The notes below the pieces were generated by a model. That model did not search any database, had not been told where the DNA came from, and worked only from the letters and a program-made list of their open reading frames with translations. 64,000 nt of DNA from Paracoccus albus (GTDB lineage: Bacteria > Pseudomonadota > Alphaproteobacteria > Rhodobacterales > Rhodobacteraceae). Below are positions 34,958 through 43,011 of the stretch, piece by piece. The position numbers and the translations under genes are program-made. The stretch lies in the NCBI RefSeq assembly GCF_027913035.1, contig NZ_CP115775.1:1426001-1490000 (forward strand), read 5' to 3'. Within the stretch, counting starts at the first letter, position 1. Each line of letters opens with the position of its first letter.

Positions 34958-35418
34958 GCGGCAACCTCGCGCTGCCAGCCCAGCCTGACATCGGGCAGGC
35001 CTTCCTCATTTTCACCCTCGGTTCGCTCCAATTCAGCAAAACCCCGCCGGGCATAGAAGCGCCGCGCCCCGTCGTTCACCTGAAACGTCCCCAGCCAGAG
35101 CCGGGCGTGGCGGTCCTGCGCTTCCTGCATCAGGGCGGTGCCTATGCCCTGCCCGCGCTTTCCGACGAAAAGCGCGGTGATCTCCCCGGTCGGTTCATCC
35201 AGCGACAGATAGCCCGCGACTGCCTCGCCCAGTTCCGCGACCAGAATGCGGCGTTTGACAAAAGCCCGGTCGCGATAGCTTTGCGCCATCTCCTCGGTCG
35301 AGCGAGTGCGCGGCGGCATCCATTCGGTCGTGTCGATCCAATCACTGTGAATGGCGGCGCAAGCCTCCATATCCTCCGGCCGGGCAGGACGTATGATCGG
35401 GGCCGGCGCCAGCGTCAT
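34954..35418 (-). CDS. GNAT-family N-acetyltransferase
   Basis: A 154-residue acetyl-CoA-dependent acetyltransferase. The acetyl-CoA loop is FVGKRGQGIGTALMQEA (motif A, about 85-101), with LGTFQVNDGARRFYARRGF as motif B. It opens with PAPIIRPARPEDMEACAAIH. It is embedded between transporter genes and coupled to the permease, so it probably modifies or detoxifies a pyrimidine-derived amine such as beta-alanine, but this is a guess from position. Confidence 0.85.
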   Translation of the reverse strand: MTLAPAPIIRPARPEDMEACAAIHSDWIDTTEWMPPRTRSTEEMAQSYRDRAFVKRRILVAELGEAVAGYLSLDEPTGEITALFVGKRGQGIGTALMQEAQDRHARLWLGTFQVNDGARRFYARRGFAELERTEGENEEGLPDVRLGWQREVAA

Positions 35419-35445
35419 CCTGCCCTCACCTGTTCAGGACTTGCG

Positions 35446-35489
35446 TATATACGCATTACATACGGGTTATATACGCGAAATATACGTAT
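35446..35489. repeat. Four 11-base phased repeats in the ABC operon (candidate regulator-binding array)
   Basis: Four head-to-tail 11-base units occur at 35446 (TATATACGCAT), 35457 (TACATACGGGT), 35468 (TATATACGCGA) and 35479 (AATATACGTAT). The first unit is part of a perfect palindrome GCGTATATACGC at 35443-35454. The block is AT-rich against GC-rich surroundings and lies in the 87-base gap between the ATPase and GNAT genes. One unit per helical turn is the layout bound by OmpR/PhoB-type regulators, and TATAAC-like -10 elements occur within it on the minus strand. Confidence 0.7.
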
Positions 35490-35505
35490 TGTGCGGCACG
35501 TCCGG

Positions 35506-36300
35506 TCACGCATCGCCATGCCCCTCTCGCAGCCCCTCGCGGACCTCATGGGCGACGGCGATAAACTCCTGCGTGTCACGAATTTCCAGCGGACGCTCGC
35601 GCGGCAAGGGGCTTTCAATGACCTTCGTGATCCGCCCCGGACGCGGCGACATGACCACGATCTTCGTGGACAGATACACGGCCTCGGGGATGGAATGTGT
35701 AACGAAGCCAATGGTTTTCCCGGTCCGCGCCCACAGTTCCAGCAGCGCCTCATTCAGCTTGTCGCGCACGATTTCGTCCAACGCACCAAAAGGTTCATCC
35801 ATCAGCAAAATTTCGGCATCAAAAGACAGCGCACGCGCAATAGAGGCCCGCTGCTGCATCCCGCCAGAAAGCTGCCACGGATATTTGCCGCCAAAGCCCG
35901 ACAGATCGACGAGGTCCAGCACACGCTCGATCCGCTCGGCCCGATCACCCTTTGAAAATCCCATAATTTCAAGTGGTAAAGATATATTCTTCGAAATCGT
36001 TCGCCAAGGATAAAGCCCCGGCGCCTGAAAGACATAGCCATAGGCCCGCGCCTTCCGTGCCTCATCCGGGGTCATCCCGTTCACGCTCAGCCTGCCCCCG
36101 GTCGGCGTCTCCAACGCCGCGATCGTGCGCAGCAGCGTCGTCTTTCCGCAGCCAGAAGGCCCGATGAAACTGACGAAATCGCCCTGATTGATGGTCAGAT
36201 CGACGCCTTTCAGTGCGTGAACCGGGCCATCGGCGGTCTGAAAGGTCAGGTCAACGCTATCGGCTTCGATCACCGGGCCGGTTTCGACAGCAGCGGTCAT
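35506..36300 (-). CDS. ABC transporter ATP-binding protein, SsuB/TauB type
   Basis: A 264-residue ATPase with Walker A GPSGCGKTT (47-55), Q-loop FQAPGLYPWRTISKNI, signature QLSGGMQQRASIARAL, Walker B ILLMDEPFGALDE and H-loop VTHSIPEAVYLS. It energises the two SsuC-type permeases. The ATG at 36300 overlaps the VOC gene stop as ATGA and has GGGAGA upstream; a GTG 15 bases earlier is less likely. Confidence 0.92.
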   Translation of the reverse strand: MTAAVETGPVIEADSVDLTFQTADGPVHALKGVDLTINQGDFVSFIGPSGCGKTTLLRTIAALETPTGGRLSVNGMTPDEARKARAYGYVFQAPGLYPWRTISKNISLPLEIMGFSKGDRAERIERVLDLVDLSGFGGKYPWQLSGGMQQRASIARALSFDAEILLMDEPFGALDEIVRDKLNEALLELWARTGKTIGFVTHSIPEAVYLSTKIVVMSPRPGRITKVIESPLPRERPLEIRDTQEFIAVAHEVREGLREGHGDA

Positions 36301-36719
36301 TCCGGTATCTCCCACAATTTGGGCGACGCGAATTCAATCGAATTTCCGGCGGGATCGCGAACGTAAATCGAGCGCGCTCCGTTCGGCCAGAAAAAATCGC
36401 TTTCAATGGCCACACCGGCATGGCTCAGCCTGTTCACCCAATCGTCAAGCGCGTCCATCGGCACCGAAAAGCACAAATGGCCCGGCCCGTCCGCCCCGTG
36501 GGATGGCACCGGCAATACGGCATCGGGTTCCAGTGGCTTGCGCGTAACTTCCGGGCGGAACACCAGCACGACAGTCGTCTCGCAGCGAAAGAAAATGTGC
36601 CGACCTTCTCGTGCCGTCAGCTCTGTCAGCCCGAGCAGGTCGCCATAGAAACCGCGTGCAGCCTCCAGGTCGTCGGCATAAAGCGCGGCCTCCAGTACGC
36701 CGAGCATTGGTGGCATCAT
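36297..36719 (-). CDS. VOC-family (glyoxalase/bleomycin resistance-like) protein
   Basis: A 140-residue protein with paired beta-alpha-beta-beta-beta modules: VLEAALYADDLEAARGFYGDLLGL, then GPGHLCFSVPMDALDDWVNRL and YVRDPAGNSIEFA (metal-binding glutamate region). It starts with ATGATG overlapping the dihydropyrimidinase stop (TGATG) and overlaps the ATPase gene, so it is translated within the pyrimidine operon. Its enzymatic role is unknown. Confidence 0.85.
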   Translation of the reverse strand: MMPPMLGVLEAALYADDLEAARGFYGDLLGLTELTAREGRHIFFRCETTVVLVFRPEVTRKPLEPDAVLPVPSHGADGPGHLCFSVPMDALDDWVNRLSHAGVAIESDFFWPNGARSIYVRDPAGNSIEFASPKLWEIPE

Positions 36720-38170
36720 CAGACCCCCGACGCCGGTATCCCTGACCGTTCCACCGCCCTTGGCGCGGTCAGTTCCTTCCATTGCGACAGGGCGCGGTTT
36801 ACCGTTCCGCGCGGTTCGCGACCGACGAATTCGCCGTGGCCCTCGCGGCTGTCCACTTTGCCCTCGGTCACCACGACGACGCCGCGGGTCAGGGTATAGC
36901 GCGGGAGGCCTTTGACCTTCTGACCCTCGAACACGTTATAATCAATGGCGGATTGCTGGCTGTCCGCGCCGATGGTCTTTTCAGCCTCAGGGTCCCAGAC
37001 GACCAGATCGGCATCGCTGCCGACCAGAACCGCGCCTTTCTTCGGATAGAGGTTCAGGATCTTCGCGCTGTTGGTCGAGGTCGCGGCGACGAATTCATTC
37101 GGCGTCAGCCGCCCGGTATTCACCCCATGCGTCCACAGCATCGGCATCCGGTCCTCAAGCCCGCCGGTTCCATTCGGGATCTTGGTGAAATCGCCGACTC
37201 CATAGCGTTTCTGTTCGGTCGTAAAGGCGCAATGATCCGTCGCCACCACCGACAGGCTGCCCGATTGCAGCCCGGCCCAGAGGCTGTCCTGATGAAGCTT
37301 GTTCCGGAACGGCGGAGACATCACCCGGCGGGCGGCGTGGTCCCAGTCCTTGTTCAGGTATTCGCTGTCATCCAGCGTCAGATGCTGGATCAGCGGCTCC
37401 CCCCAGACGCGCTTGCCCTGCTGGCGCGCACGGCGGATCGCTTCATGGCTGTCCTCGCAAGAGACATGCACCACATATAGCGGCACGCCGGCCATATCCG
37501 CCACCATGATCGCGCGGTTCGTGGCCTCCCCCTCAACCTGTGGCGGGCGGGAATAGGCGTGCGCCTCGGGGCCGGTATTGCCTTCGGCCAGCAGTCGGGC
37601 AGATAACTCGGCCACAACATCGCCATTCTCGGCATGGACCAACGCGATCCCGCCCAGGTCGCCAACCCGGCGGAAGCTGGCAAACAACTCATCATCATTC
37701 ACCATCAGCGCGCCTTTATAAGCCATGAAATGCTTGAAGCTGGTAATGCCGCGCTTCACCACCTCTTCCATCTCATTGAAAACCTGCTCTCCCCACCAGG
37801 TGATCGCCATGTGATAGGAATAGTCACAATGCGCCCGGCCGGATTTGTTATCCCACATCTGCAACGCATCCAGCAGCCCCTGCTGCGGAGAGGGCAGCGC
37901 GAAATCCACCACCATCGTCGTCCCGCCCGCAAGCGCCGCGCGGGTGCCGCTTTCGAAATCATCGGCGGAATAGGTGCCCATGAAGGGCATTTCCAGATGC
38001 GTATGCGGATCGATCCCGCCCGGCATGACATAGCAGCCCGTCGCGTCGAGTTCCTTGTCACCGCTCAGCTTTTCGCCAATCGCAGCGATCTTGCCGCCCT
38101 CGATCAGCACATCCGCCTTATAGGTCAGATCGGCGGTGACGATGGTTCCGTTTTTGATAACCGTGCTCAT
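36719..38170 (-). CDS. hydA: Dihydropyrimidinase (D-hydantoinase)
   Basis: A 483-residue binuclear-zinc amidohydrolase that opens dihydrouracil or dihydrothymine to N-carbamoyl-beta-amino acids, the second step of reductive pyrimidine catabolism. Metal ligands are His56 and His58 in PHTHLE, and Lys152 in FMAYKG, which becomes carboxylated; later ligands lie in YVVHVS and ATDHCAFT. The length is normal for the family. It lies 82 bases downstream of the ureidopropionase gene, with a GC hairpin in the gap, and is coupled to the VOC gene. Confidence 0.93.
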   Translation of the reverse strand: MSTVIKNGTIVTADLTYKADVLIEGGKIAAIGEKLSGDKELDATGCYVMPGGIDPHTHLEMPFMGTYSADDFESGTRAALAGGTTMVVDFALPSPQQGLLDALQMWDNKSGRAHCDYSYHMAITWWGEQVFNEMEEVVKRGITSFKHFMAYKGALMVNDDELFASFRRVGDLGGIALVHAENGDVVAELSARLLAEGNTGPEAHAYSRPPQVEGEATNRAIMVADMAGVPLYVVHVSCEDSHEAIRRARQQGKRVWGEPLIQHLTLDDSEYLNKDWDHAARRVMSPPFRNKLHQDSLWAGLQSGSLSVVATDHCAFTTEQKRYGVGDFTKIPNGTGGLEDRMPMLWTHGVNTGRLTPNEFVAATSTNSAKILNLYPKKGAVLVGSDADLVVWDPEAEKTIGADSQQSAIDYNVFEGQKVKGLPRYTLTRGVVVVTEGKVDSREGHGEFVGREPRGTVNRALSQWKELTAPRAVERSGIPASGV

Positions 38171-38224
38171 CCCTTGCTTCCTCCCTGTTGCTTGCCTGTC
38201 TTTGGTGTGAAAATACCTCGGGGT

Positions 38225-38241
38225 CCGGGGCAGAGCCCCGG
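38225..38241 (-). repeat. Intra-operon GC hairpin
   Basis: CCGGGGC-AGA-GCCCCGG forms a perfect 7-bp stem with a three-base loop in the gap between the ureidopropionase and dihydropyrimidinase genes. On the minus strand it is followed by ACCCCGAGGTATTTTC. This combination is, from memory, a common dispersed element in Rhodobacteraceae genomes. It may attenuate or stabilise the mRNA. Confidence 0.6.
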
Positions 38242-38252
38242 CCGCCTTAGGC

Positions 38253-39497
38253 TCACCTCACAACCTCCGCCGTTTCCAGCACCGCATGCAGCAGAACGTC
38301 GGCCCCCGCGCTCGCCCATTCCGGACTGATCTCCTCGGCCTCGTTATGCGATAGCCCGTCCACGCAGGGGCACATGATCATTACCGTGGGCGCGACGCGG
38401 TTGATCCAGCAGGCGTCGTGGCCGGCACCGCTGACGATATCCAGATGCGAATAACCTAGGCTTTCCGCTGCATCGCGTACTGTTTTCACCAAGCCCTCAT
38501 CGAAAGTCACCGGATCGAAATGACCGACCGGCTCGATCTCTATGCCGAGGCCGAGATCGGCTGCGATCTTGGGCGCTTCATCCTCCAGCCGCGCCCGCAT
38601 GGCGTTCAGCTTTTCCAGTTGCGGAGAACGGAAGTCGATGGTGAACACTGCCTTGCCAGGGATCACGTTGCGGCTGTTTGGATAGACATTCGCCTGACCG
38701 ACCGCGCCCACGGCATCGGGCTGGTGGTCCATCGCAATCCTGTGCACAGCGTCAATGATCCGCGCCATGCCGAGGCCCGCATTCACCCGCATGTTCATGG
38801 GCGTCGATCCGGTATGCGCATCCTTGCCGGTCAGCGTCACCTGCAACCACCACAGCCCCTGCCCGTGGGTTACGACGCCGATCTGCTTGTTCTCGGCCTC
38901 CAGAATAGGGCCCTGTTCGATGTGATATTCGAACATCGCATGCATCGGACGGCCTCCGACGGGCTCTTCACCGCGCCAGCCGATGCGGTCGAGTTCATCT
39001 CCGAAGCGCTTGCCATCCGCATCCTCGCGGCTATTGGCGAAATCTTCGTCATGCACACCGGCATAGACGCCCGAGGCCAGCATGGCGGGGGCGAAACGGG
39101 TGCCTTCCTCATTCGTCCAGTTGGTCACGACGATGGGTCGGCGGGTTTTGATGCCCATGTCGCGGATGGCGCGGATCACCTCCAGCCCCGAAAGCACGCC
39201 CAGAACGCCGTCATATTTCCCGCCCGTTGGCTGGGTATCCAGATGGCTGCCGATATAGACCGGATCGGCGTCGGGGTCGGTGCCCTCATGGCGCATGAAC
39301 ATATTGCCCATACGGTCGACCTGCATGGTCATGCCCGCATCTTCGCACCAGCTCTGGAACAGGCGACGACCTTCGGCATCTTCATCGGTCAGGGTCTGGC
39401 GGTTGTTGCCGCCCGCAACTCCGGGGCCGATCTTTGCCATCTCCATCAGGCTGTCCCACAGGCGCGCCCCGTCGATTCTGATATTGTCGCCTTCCAT
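38253..39497 (-). CDS. M20-family Zn-dependent hydrolase, beta-ureidopropionase / N-carbamoyl amino acid hydrolase type
   Basis: A 414-residue amidohydrolase of the AmaB/allantoate amidohydrolase group. Metal ligands appear in IGSHLDTQPTGGKYDG (His85, Asp96) and the TNWTNEEGTRFAP glutamates, with a later His in SGAGHDACW and SHNEAEE. In this operon it most likely cleaves N-carbamoyl-beta-alanine to beta-alanine, CO2 and ammonia, the third step of the pathway. It heads the operon and is divergent from the TetR regulator, with TTGACA and TAGCGT promoter boxes in the 97-base gap. Confidence 0.9.
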   Translation of the reverse strand: MEGDNIRIDGARLWDSLMEMAKIGPGVAGGNNRQTLTDEDAEGRRLFQSWCEDAGMTMQVDRMGNMFMRHEGTDPDADPVYIGSHLDTQPTGGKYDGVLGVLSGLEVIRAIRDMGIKTRRPIVVTNWTNEEGTRFAPAMLASGVYAGVHDEDFANSREDADGKRFGDELDRIGWRGEEPVGGRPMHAMFEYHIEQGPILEAENKQIGVVTHGQGLWWLQVTLTGKDAHTGSTPMNMRVNAGLGMARIIDAVHRIAMDHQPDAVGAVGQANVYPNSRNVIPGKAVFTIDFRSPQLEKLNAMRARLEDEAPKIAADLGLGIEIEPVGHFDPVTFDEGLVKTVRDAAESLGYSHLDIVSGAGHDACWINRVAPTVMIMCPCVDGLSHNEAEEISPEWASAGADVLLHAVLETAEVVR

Positions 39498-39594
39498 GCG
39501 CTCACCCCTGTTTTTCGTCCATCCGGCAAAGCTTTGACCTTGCCCGTTCTTTTACGCTAACTGCGCCCATACACTTGTCAACATTTCTGGCCCG
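39498..39594. promoter_or_regulatory. Divergent promoter region between ureidopropionase and TetR genes
   Basis: On the minus strand TTGACA (39578-39573) is followed after 16 bases by TAGCGT. On the plus strand TTGACC (39535-39540) is followed after 17 bases by CTAACT. The overlapping divergent promoters fit control of the operon and of itself by the TetR protein. I found no complete RutR-type inverted repeat. Confidence 0.45.
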
Positions 39595-40206
39595 ATGACC
39601 GACGCCCCGCCGCAAACCCGCATCAGAAAACGCAATACACAAGCGATCCTGAGTGCCGCGTTGAGTGTTTTTGCGGCAGAGGGATTCCGCGGCGCCACGC
39701 TGGATCAGATTGCCGCGGCGGCGAAGCTGTCCAAGCCGAACCTGCTGTATTACTTCCCCTCGAAAGAGGCGGTCTATGTCGAGCTTCTGGCCTCGCAGCT
39801 TGAACATTGGCTTGATCCGCTTCGCGCCATCGACCCGGATGGAGAGCCGGTCGCGGAAATGCTCAGCTATATTCGCAGCAAATTGCTGATGAGCCGCAGC
39901 CATGCCCGCGAAAGCCGCCTGTTCGCGGGCGAGGTTCTGCGCGGTGCGCCCCATATCGGCGATGTGCTGCAGGGGCCGCTGCGTCAGCTTGTCGATGAAA
40001 AGGCGGCGTTGATCCAAGGGTGGATGGATGCCGGGCGGCTGGCACCTTCGGATCCCTATCACCTCATCTTCTCCATCTGGGCGCTGACCCAGCATTACGC
40101 CGATTTCGCACCGCAGGTGACGGCGGTGCTGGGGCCCGACCGCGACCCTGTGGACGAAGGGATGCGCTTTACCGAAACATTGTACCGGCGAATGCTGACC
40201 CCCTGA
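39595..40206 (+). CDS. TetR-family regulator, RutR-like
   Basis: A 203-residue regulator. The HTH is ATLDQIAAAAKLSKPNLLYYFPSKEAVY (about 35-62) and the C-terminal half resembles the RutR/YcdC ligand domain (LEHWLDPLRAIDPDGEPV...FSIWALTQHYADFAPQV). RutR senses uracil or thymine and controls pyrimidine degradation. Here the gene sits between the preTA genes and the operon carrying dihydropyrimidinase. The functional assignment is by similarity and context. Confidence 0.88.
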   Translation: MTDAPPQTRIRKRNTQAILSAALSVFAAEGFRGATLDQIAAAAKLSKPNLLYYFPSKEAVYVELLASQLEHWLDPLRAIDPDGEPVAEMLSYIRSKLLMSRSHARESRLFAGEVLRGAPHIGDVLQGPLRQLVDEKAALIQGWMDAGRLAPSDPYHLIFSIWALTQHYADFAPQVTAVLGPDRDPVDEGMRFTETLYRRMLTP

Positions 40207-40220
40207 TTGCGGCATCAGCC

Positions 40221-41519
40221 TCATTCAGCGGCCTTGGCCATCGGGTTGTTGGGATGCGTCGTCCAGTTGCCGAATTCCGTGACCTCCTGCCCTGTGCGGG
40301 GATCGACCTCTCCCAAAGGCAATTCGCGCATTGTGATGCAATCCTCCACCGGGCAGACATCGACGCAAAGGTTGCAGGCGACGCATTCGTCATCCTTCAC
40401 CTCAAACACGCGGCCCGGCAGCATGGCGATGGCCTGATGGCTCGTATCCTCGCAAGCCGCATAGCAGCGCCCGCATCTGATGCACTCATCCTGATTGATC
40501 TGCGCCTTGGTCACATAATTCAGGTTCAGATATTGCCAGTCGGTGACATTCGGCACGGCACGACCGATCAGGTCTGACAATGCGATGTCTTTCTCATCCA
40601 GATACTGGCCGAGACCCGAGATCATCTCCTGCACGACCTTGAAACCATAGGTCATGGCCGCCGTGCACACCTGCACATTGCCCGCGCCGAGCGCCATGAA
40701 CTCTGCGGCATCGCGCCATGTCGTCACACCGCCGATGCCACTGATCGGCAGCCCGCGGGTCTCGGCCGAACGGGCGATCTCAGCCACCATGTTCAGCGCA
40801 ATCGGTTTCACCGCCGGGCCACAATAGCCGCCATGCGCACCCTTGCCATCAATCGTCGGTTCCGGCGCGAACAGATCCAGATCGACCGACGTGATGGAGT
40901 TGATCGTGTTGATCAGACTGACCGCATCCGCGCCGCCGCGCTTCGCCGCCTCTGCCGGTTTGCGGATATCGGCGATGTTGGGCGTCAGCTTCACGATACA
41001 GGGCATGCGGCTGTATTGCTTGACCCACCGCGTCACCATTTCGATATATTCCGGCACCTGGCCTACGGCAGAGCCCATGCCACGCTCGCTCATCCCGTGG
41101 GGGCAGCCGAAGTTCAGCTCCACCCCGTCCGCGCCCGTATCCTCAATCGCGGCAAGAATGGCCTTCCAGCTTTCCTCCTCGCACGGCACCATCAGGCTGA
41201 TGACAAGCGCCCGGTCGGGATAGTCGCGCTTGACCTGCTTGATCTCTCGCAGATTCACCTCCAGCGGGCGGTCGGTGATCAGTTCGATATTGTTGAGGCC
41301 AAGCACGCGCCGATCAGCACCGTGGATCACGCCATAGCGCGGGCCATTGACGTTGACAACGGGCGGGCCCTCGGCGCCAAGTGTCTTCCAGACGACCCCG
41401 CCCCAGCCGGCCTCGTAGGCGCGGCGAACGTTATATTCCTTGTCGGTCGGCGGGGCCGAGGCCAGCCAGAACGGGTTCGGGGATTTGATCCCGACGAAAT
41501 CAGACCGCAGATCAGCCAT
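40221..41519 (-). CDS. preA: NAD-dependent dihydropyrimidine dehydrogenase, catalytic subunit PreA
   Basis: A 432-residue iron-sulfur flavoprotein reducing uracil/thymine to the 5,6-dihydro form. Residues 1-330 form the FMN barrel (DFVGIKSPNPFWLASAPPT, VELNFGCPHGMSERGMG, GIGGVTTWRDAAEFMALGA). The C-terminus carries two ferredoxin clusters, CIRCGRCYAACEDTSHQ and CVACNLCVDVCPVEDCI. It overlaps the PreT gene by eight bases and is convergent with the TetR gene. Confidence 0.94.
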   Translation of the reverse strand: MADLRSDFVGIKSPNPFWLASAPPTDKEYNVRRAYEAGWGGVVWKTLGAEGPPVVNVNGPRYGVIHGADRRVLGLNNIELITDRPLEVNLREIKQVKRDYPDRALVISLMVPCEEESWKAILAAIEDTGADGVELNFGCPHGMSERGMGSAVGQVPEYIEMVTRWVKQYSRMPCIVKLTPNIADIRKPAEAAKRGGADAVSLINTINSITSVDLDLFAPEPTIDGKGAHGGYCGPAVKPIALNMVAEIARSAETRGLPISGIGGVTTWRDAAEFMALGAGNVQVCTAAMTYGFKVVQEMISGLGQYLDEKDIALSDLIGRAVPNVTDWQYLNLNYVTKAQINQDECIRCGRCYAACEDTSHQAIAMLPGRVFEVKDDECVACNLCVDVCPVEDCITMRELPLGEVDPRTGQEVTEFGNWTTHPNNPMAKAAE

Positions 41520-42852
41520 TGTTTTCCCCCATCAGATAAGTGTGAATATCCTCTGCCGCGTCACGGCCCTGAGCGACTGCGCTGACGGTCAGGTCCTCCC
41601 CCTCTGCGGTGCAGTCCCCGCCTGCCCATATACCAGAGACAGAGCTGCGCCCCGCCCCGGTCACGGCAATCTTGCCGCCTGTCACCGCCAGCCCGTCAGG
41701 CAGACCGTCCAGCCGCTGCCCGATTGCTGAAAGAACCTGATCGGCGCGCAGACGGAAGGTTTCCTCCTGCTGCTTCAGCCCGTCGGGGGTATCAGCGGTA
41801 TAGGCAAATTCGATCTCTGCCCCGCCATCACCCTTATGCAGCGCCACCGGCGTTGCGTTGGTGCGTATGCGTACCCCGCTGCCGGTCGCGTGATCCTGTT
41901 CGTGATGCGAAGCGGACATCCTCTCCTGCCCGCGCCGATAAACGATGGTCACATTCTCGGCCCCGAGCAGCCGCGATTGCACAGCCGCATCAACCGCTGT
42001 CATCCCGCCGCCGATCACGACGACATCCCGGCCAACCGGCAGAGTCGTCAGATCTTCGGTCTGGCGCAGTTCTGCGATGAAATCGACCGCATCGCGCAAG
42101 ACGCCATTTGTCGCGCCCAGTCCCGGATCATTCACCGCACCCAGACCGACGCCCAGAAACACGGCATCGAATTCCTGGTGCAACGCATCAAGATAAACAT
42201 CCCGGCCAAGCGCCTTGCCGCATTCCAGCGTGATCCCGCCGATGGATAGCAGCCAATCCACCTCTCGCTGCGCGAACTGTTCGGTGGATTTATATGCAGC
42301 AATGCCAAATTCGTTCAGCCCGCCCGGCTTGGGTCGCGCCTCGAACACGGTGACGTCATGACCGTGCATCGCCAGACGATGCGCACAGGCCAGACCCGCA
42401 GGCCCGGCCCCCACAACGGCGACCCGCTTGCCCGTCACGGCCGCGCGGCTGAACGGCTGCGCTTCGCGCATCGCCACATCGGTGGCATAACGCTGCAACC
42501 GCCCGATCTCGACCGGCTTGCCCTCTGCCGTTTCCCGCACGCAGGACCCTTCGCACAGGGTTTCCGTGGGGCAAACGCGTGCGCACATCCCGCCAAGGAT
42601 GTTCTGCGACAGGATGGTTTCCGCCGCGGCTTCCGGCGTCCCTGTCGCGATCTGTCGGATGAACAGCGGAATGTCGATTTCGGTCGGACAAGCTTCGACA
42701 CAAGGCGCGTCGAAGCAGAAATAACAGCGATCCGCCGCGACCGATGCCTCATGCGGATCGAATGGGGGTTCGTGGTCCGAAAAACCTGCGGCAATCGCCT
42801 CGGCAGGCAGACGCGCGGCGGCAAGTCCGGGGGTAAGGGGTGAGTTTGTCAC
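41512..42852 (-). CDS. preT: NAD(P)-dependent oxidoreductase, dihydropyrimidine dehydrogenase subunit PreT
   Basis: A 446-residue FAD/iron-sulfur protein of the GltD/PreT family that feeds electrons to PreA. The N-terminal cluster cysteines are in CYFCFDAPCVEACPTEIDIP and MCARVCPTETLCEGSC. The FAD site is VAVVGAGPAGLACAHRL and the NAD(P) site VVIGGGMTAVDAAVQS. The genes lie in the order preT-preA. A 24-base near-perfect palindrome lies 50 bases upstream of its start. Confidence 0.93.
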   Translation of the reverse strand: MTNSPLTPGLAAARLPAEAIAAGFSDHEPPFDPHEASVAADRCYFCFDAPCVEACPTEIDIPLFIRQIATGTPEAAAETILSQNILGGMCARVCPTETLCEGSCVRETAEGKPVEIGRLQRYATDVAMREAQPFSRAAVTGKRVAVVGAGPAGLACAHRLAMHGHDVTVFEARPKPGGLNEFGIAAYKSTEQFAQREVDWLLSIGGITLECGKALGRDVYLDALHQEFDAVFLGVGLGAVNDPGLGATNGVLRDAVDFIAELRQTEDLTTLPVGRDVVVIGGGMTAVDAAVQSRLLGAENVTIVYRRGQERMSASHHEQDHATGSGVRIRTNATPVALHKGDGGAEIEFAYTADTPDGLKQQEETFRLRADQVLSAIGQRLDGLPDGLAVTGGKIAVTGAGRSSVSGIWAGGDCTAEGEDLTVSAVAQGRDAAEDIHTYLMGENNG

Positions 42853-42901
42853 AATCGGCTCCCGATATAAGCGGTGGCTGATTGCAGGATGACACAGGTC
42901 A

Positions 42902-42925
42902 GAATTTTATCAATTGGTAAAATTC
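42902..42925. promoter_or_regulatory. 24-base near-perfect palindrome upstream of preT
   Basis: Arms GAATTTTA (42902-42909) and TAAAATTC (42918-42925) are perfect inverse complements around a TCAATTGG centre that itself contains CAATTG, so only one symmetric pair mismatches. It lies 50-73 bases upstream of the preT start, where a repressor or promoter element would be expected. The regulator is unknown; the TetR gene at 39.6 kb is a candidate. Confidence 0.6.
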
Positions 42926-43011
42926 CTGAGTGAAGCGCTTTAATTTCAGCATGCTGCAAAGCAGCGCAAATCGACCGAAAAAGCGGCAGTGCAGAAATTT
43001 TGGCTGAAGCT

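Noticed and set aside
39498..39594. RutR-type operator (TTGACCA..TGGTCAA)
   Set aside because: Only the left half TTGACC is present; no inverse half at the right spacing, so I call promoters but not an operator.
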